From: Bin5 sp965200685
GTDB lineage: Bacteria > Chloroflexota > Anaerolineae > Caldilineales > Caldilineaceae
Reading direction: 5' to 3'
Assembly (NCBI GenBank): GCA_965200685.1
Contig: OZ241379.1
Location: 3,162,001 to 3,226,000, forward strand
DNA: 64,000 bases
Part shown: positions 61,429-64,000 of the stretch, in pieces
Position numbering within the stretch: position 1 is the first letter of the stretch
Layout: every line of letters starts with the position of its first letter
Notes under the pieces: model-generated
Seen by the model: the letters and a program-made list of their open reading frames with translations, nothing else
Told to the model about the DNA's origin: nothing
The model's database searches: none
Translations under genes and position numbers: made by a program

Positions 61429-64000
61429 TGCTCCAGCTCAAAGCGACACATAAGGTCGTCCGGGCCTATTTCACCGAGTTGAACAATCTGGCCCAGCTAG
61501 ACTTTTTCCATGAGGGTGCGGTCGCGCCGGCGTTCGCCAATATCTTGCGTGCAGGCGCGCAACCCTTCGGCTGGACCCTGACGGAACAGTACCAGCGCAA
61601 GCCGGGCCGTGGCCGCACCATTCGCATTGATGGCGCGCTGCTGGACAATTTCAAGCTGGCCCATGGCTATTGGGAGGCCAAGGATAGCGATGATGACCTA
61701 GATCTAGAGATCCGCAAGAAATTGGCCGCGGGCTACCCCCAGGACAATATCCTCTTCCAAGCCCCGTACCGGATGGTGGTCATCCAGCAGGGGCAGCGGG
61801 TATGGGACAGCCCAATTGAGGGGGAAGGGGGGCCGGACGCGCTGATTGAGGGCCTGCGGGCCTTCTTCAATTACCAGCCGCCGGCCTATGAACGCTGGCA
61901 ACAGGCGGTGGAGGAGTTCAAGACAGTGGTGCCGGACCTAGCCGAGGCACTGCTGGCCCTGATCGAAGGGGAACGGCAGCACAACTTAGCCTTTCGACAG
62001 GCGTTCGCCAGCTTTACCGACCTGTGCAAGCAGGCGATCAATCCGCACATCTCGGATGAAGCGGTGAAGGAGATGCTGATCCAACATTTGCTGACCGAGC
62101 GCATCTTCCGGCGGGTGTTCAATACCCCGGACTTTGTGACACGTAACGTGATCGCGCGGGAGATCGATACGGTGGTGCAGGCCTTGACCAGCCAACGCTT
62201 CAACCGGCATGAGTTCTTCCGTCCCCTTGACCGTTTCTACCGGGCCATTGAAACCACAGCCGAGACCATAGAGGACTATGCGGAGAAGCAGGGCTTCCTC
62301 AATACAGTCTACGAAAATTTCTTCCAGGGTTTTGCGGTCAAGATGGCCGACACCCATGGCATCGTCTACACACCGCAGCCCATTGTGGAGTTCATGGTGC
62401 GCTCTGTGGAAACTATCCTCAACAAGGAGTTCGGTCGTTCCTTGGCCGATGACGGCGTACATGTGCTGGACCCCTTCGTAGGCACGGGCAACTTCATACT
62501 GCGGGTCATGCGACACCTGCAGGAGATAGGCAAACTCTCAAGGCTGCCGCATAAGTACGCGCATGAATTGCACTGCAACGAGATCATGCTGCTGCCCTAT
62601 TACATCGCGTCTATGAACATTGAGCATGAATACTATGAGCTGACAGAGCAGTACGCGCCCTTCAGGGGCATCTGTCTGGTGGATACGTTCGGGCTGGTGG
62701 AAGGCAAGCAGCAATTATCGCTAAGGATGCCGGAGAACACACAGCGTGTGAAGAATCAGAAGGCGCAGGATATCACCGTCATCATCGGCAACCCGCCCTA
62801 CAACGCGGGCCAGGTCAATGAGAACGACAACAACAAGAACCGCACCTATGTAACCTTGGACAAACGGGTACGGGAGACTTATTCACAAGCCTCGAAAGCA
62901 TCTCTCAGAAATAAACTCTCCGACCCATACGTGAAGGCCATACGCTGGGCAGCAGACCGCATAGGCGAGGAAGGGGTTGTCGCCTTTGTGACCAACAACA
63001 GTTTTATTGATGCTATAGCATTTGATGGCATGCGGAAACATCTGGCAGAGGAGTTCGACGCCCTCTACATTTTGGATTTGGCTGGGAACTTGCGGAAGGG
63101 ATTGGCAGTTTCCGATGCCAATGTGTTCGGGATTCGGGTTGGGGTCAGCATCAATCTCTTTGTAAAGACAAAAGGTTCTACAGATACCCGTATCTATTAC
63201 TACCGCACTGATGACCTGTGGGACAAGAAGCATAAATTTAACTTTCTGCAGGAACGCATACATGTAGACAAGATAGAGTGGCAAACGATTCAACCGGACA
63301 AGCGATACACATGGCTCACCGAGGGACTCCATGCGGAGTTTGAGACCTTTATCCCTATGGGGACCAAGGAGGCCAAGGCTGCGAAGGGTGAGGTAGTGGA
63401 TGTGATATGTAAGGTGTATAGCCTTGGCATTAGCACGAACCGAGATGCGTGGGCGTACAACTTCAACCGAAACGTGCTCACAGAGAACATGGAGAGGATG
63501 ATCGATTTCTACAATGAGCAGATGTTCAAGTGGGAACGACGAAGGAATCAGAAGACGAAAACTGATGATTTTGTCGTGTATGATGATAAGAAAATCAAAT
63601 GGAGCCATTTCCTGAAACTGGCCTTGAAAAGTGGAAAAACCACTCATTTTTCACCAGAAAAGGTGAGGAAATCCCTCTATCGGCCGTTTACACGATCCAA
63701 TCTTTACTTTGCCCGAATGATGAACGATGTCGTATCTCTGTTCCCGTCCATCTTTCCTACAGCGGAGACGGAAGAAGAAAATCGGGTAATAATCGTCAGC
63801 GATCATGGTTTCCGCGCAGACTTTTCTACTCTGATGACGAATCTGATTCCCGACCTTCATTCACTCTCGGCAAGAGATGGCTTTCAATGTTTCCCTTTCT
63901 ATACTTACGACGAAGACGGCAGCAACCGCCGCGAGAACATCACCAATTGGGCCTTGGCACAGTTCCGCAAGCAGTATCAGGATGAATCCATCAGCAAATG
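61429..64000 (+). CDS. Single-chain restriction-modification enzyme, type IIG/ISP-like (3' end outside window)
   Basis: 857 residues are visible and the frame is open at the right edge. N-terminal nuclease-like domain with IRIDGALLDNF and YWEAKDSDDD (D...ExK, residues about 67-90). A helical region (about 150-300) leads to a methylase core: HVLDPFVGTGNFILRVM (SAM motif) and IIGNPPYNAGQ (NPPY) for N6-adenine methylation. The last 300 residues form the presumed target-recognition domain (VVAFVTNNSFIDAIAFDGMRKHL). No helicase motifs are seen between nuclease and methylase, unlike true type ISP enzymes. GC falls clearly in the 3' third. The ATG at 61429 lacks a clear ribosome-binding site. Confidence 0.85.

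Overview
The window reads as a bacterial chromosome segment of moderately high GC, most like a member of the Chloroflexota (Anaerolineae/Caldilineae-type). This is inferred from gene content: very large family 5 solute-binding lipoproteins, a LivM with a long N-terminal membrane extension, a tiny Arg-rich N-terminus/one-helix membrane protein, a CcmF-type cytochrome c maturation gene, and several genes whose -10 box lies so close to the start codon that the mRNA would be leaderless. No rRNA or marker protein is present to prove it.

Layout. 1-6340: copper P-type ATPase (cut at the left edge), cytochrome c assembly gene ccmF with a small CcmI-like partner, a zinc alcohol dehydrogenase and an odd UlaG-like metallo-beta-lactamase-fold protein. 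6380-9052: an arsenic operon on the minus strand (arsR, arsM, MFS exporter) with a palindromic operator. 9097-13094: xseA, then two PLP enzymes (threonine synthase and a relative). 13205-21384: a defence island with an AT-rich 1487-residue PD-(D/E)XK-STAND NTPase (Avs-like) and an Eco57I-like restriction-modification enzyme. 21408-21610: a tandem repeat patch whose unit recurs at 39.45 kb.

21830-31222: a glycolipid-type glycosyltransferase, PIN-TRAM protein, cysS, rlmB, a pterin dehydratase, a haem lipoprotein, mmuM, an M29 aminopeptidase, tRNA-Lys(CTT), rpmG (53 residues) and a 2-hydroxyacid dehydrogenase. 31245-36962: a complete branched-chain amino-acid ABC importer (livKHMGF). 37266-44216: an ABC-F protein, coaE, dnaJ, prmA and rsmE, with a DMT transporter inserted between dnaJ and prmA.

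44355-48370: a ribose/galactose-type ABC importer whose ATPase carries a 3'-end frameshift; then a 987-residue FtsX-type permease, a beta-RFAP-synthase-like GHMP protein and a TrpF-like protein. 53021-56720: lipase, peroxiredoxin, three small or unknown membrane proteins and phytoene/squalene synthase. 56951-61370: a peptide ABC importer (ATPase, binding protein, first permease) that stops abruptly at a second restriction-modification enzyme (61429 to the right edge).

The most notable items are the Avs-like gene with its own promoter beside a restriction-modification gene, the second restriction-modification gene that seems to truncate a peptide transporter operon, the beta-RFAP synthase/TrpF-like pair, and a repeated design in which each of the three ABC importers has a stem-loop directly after its binding-protein gene.
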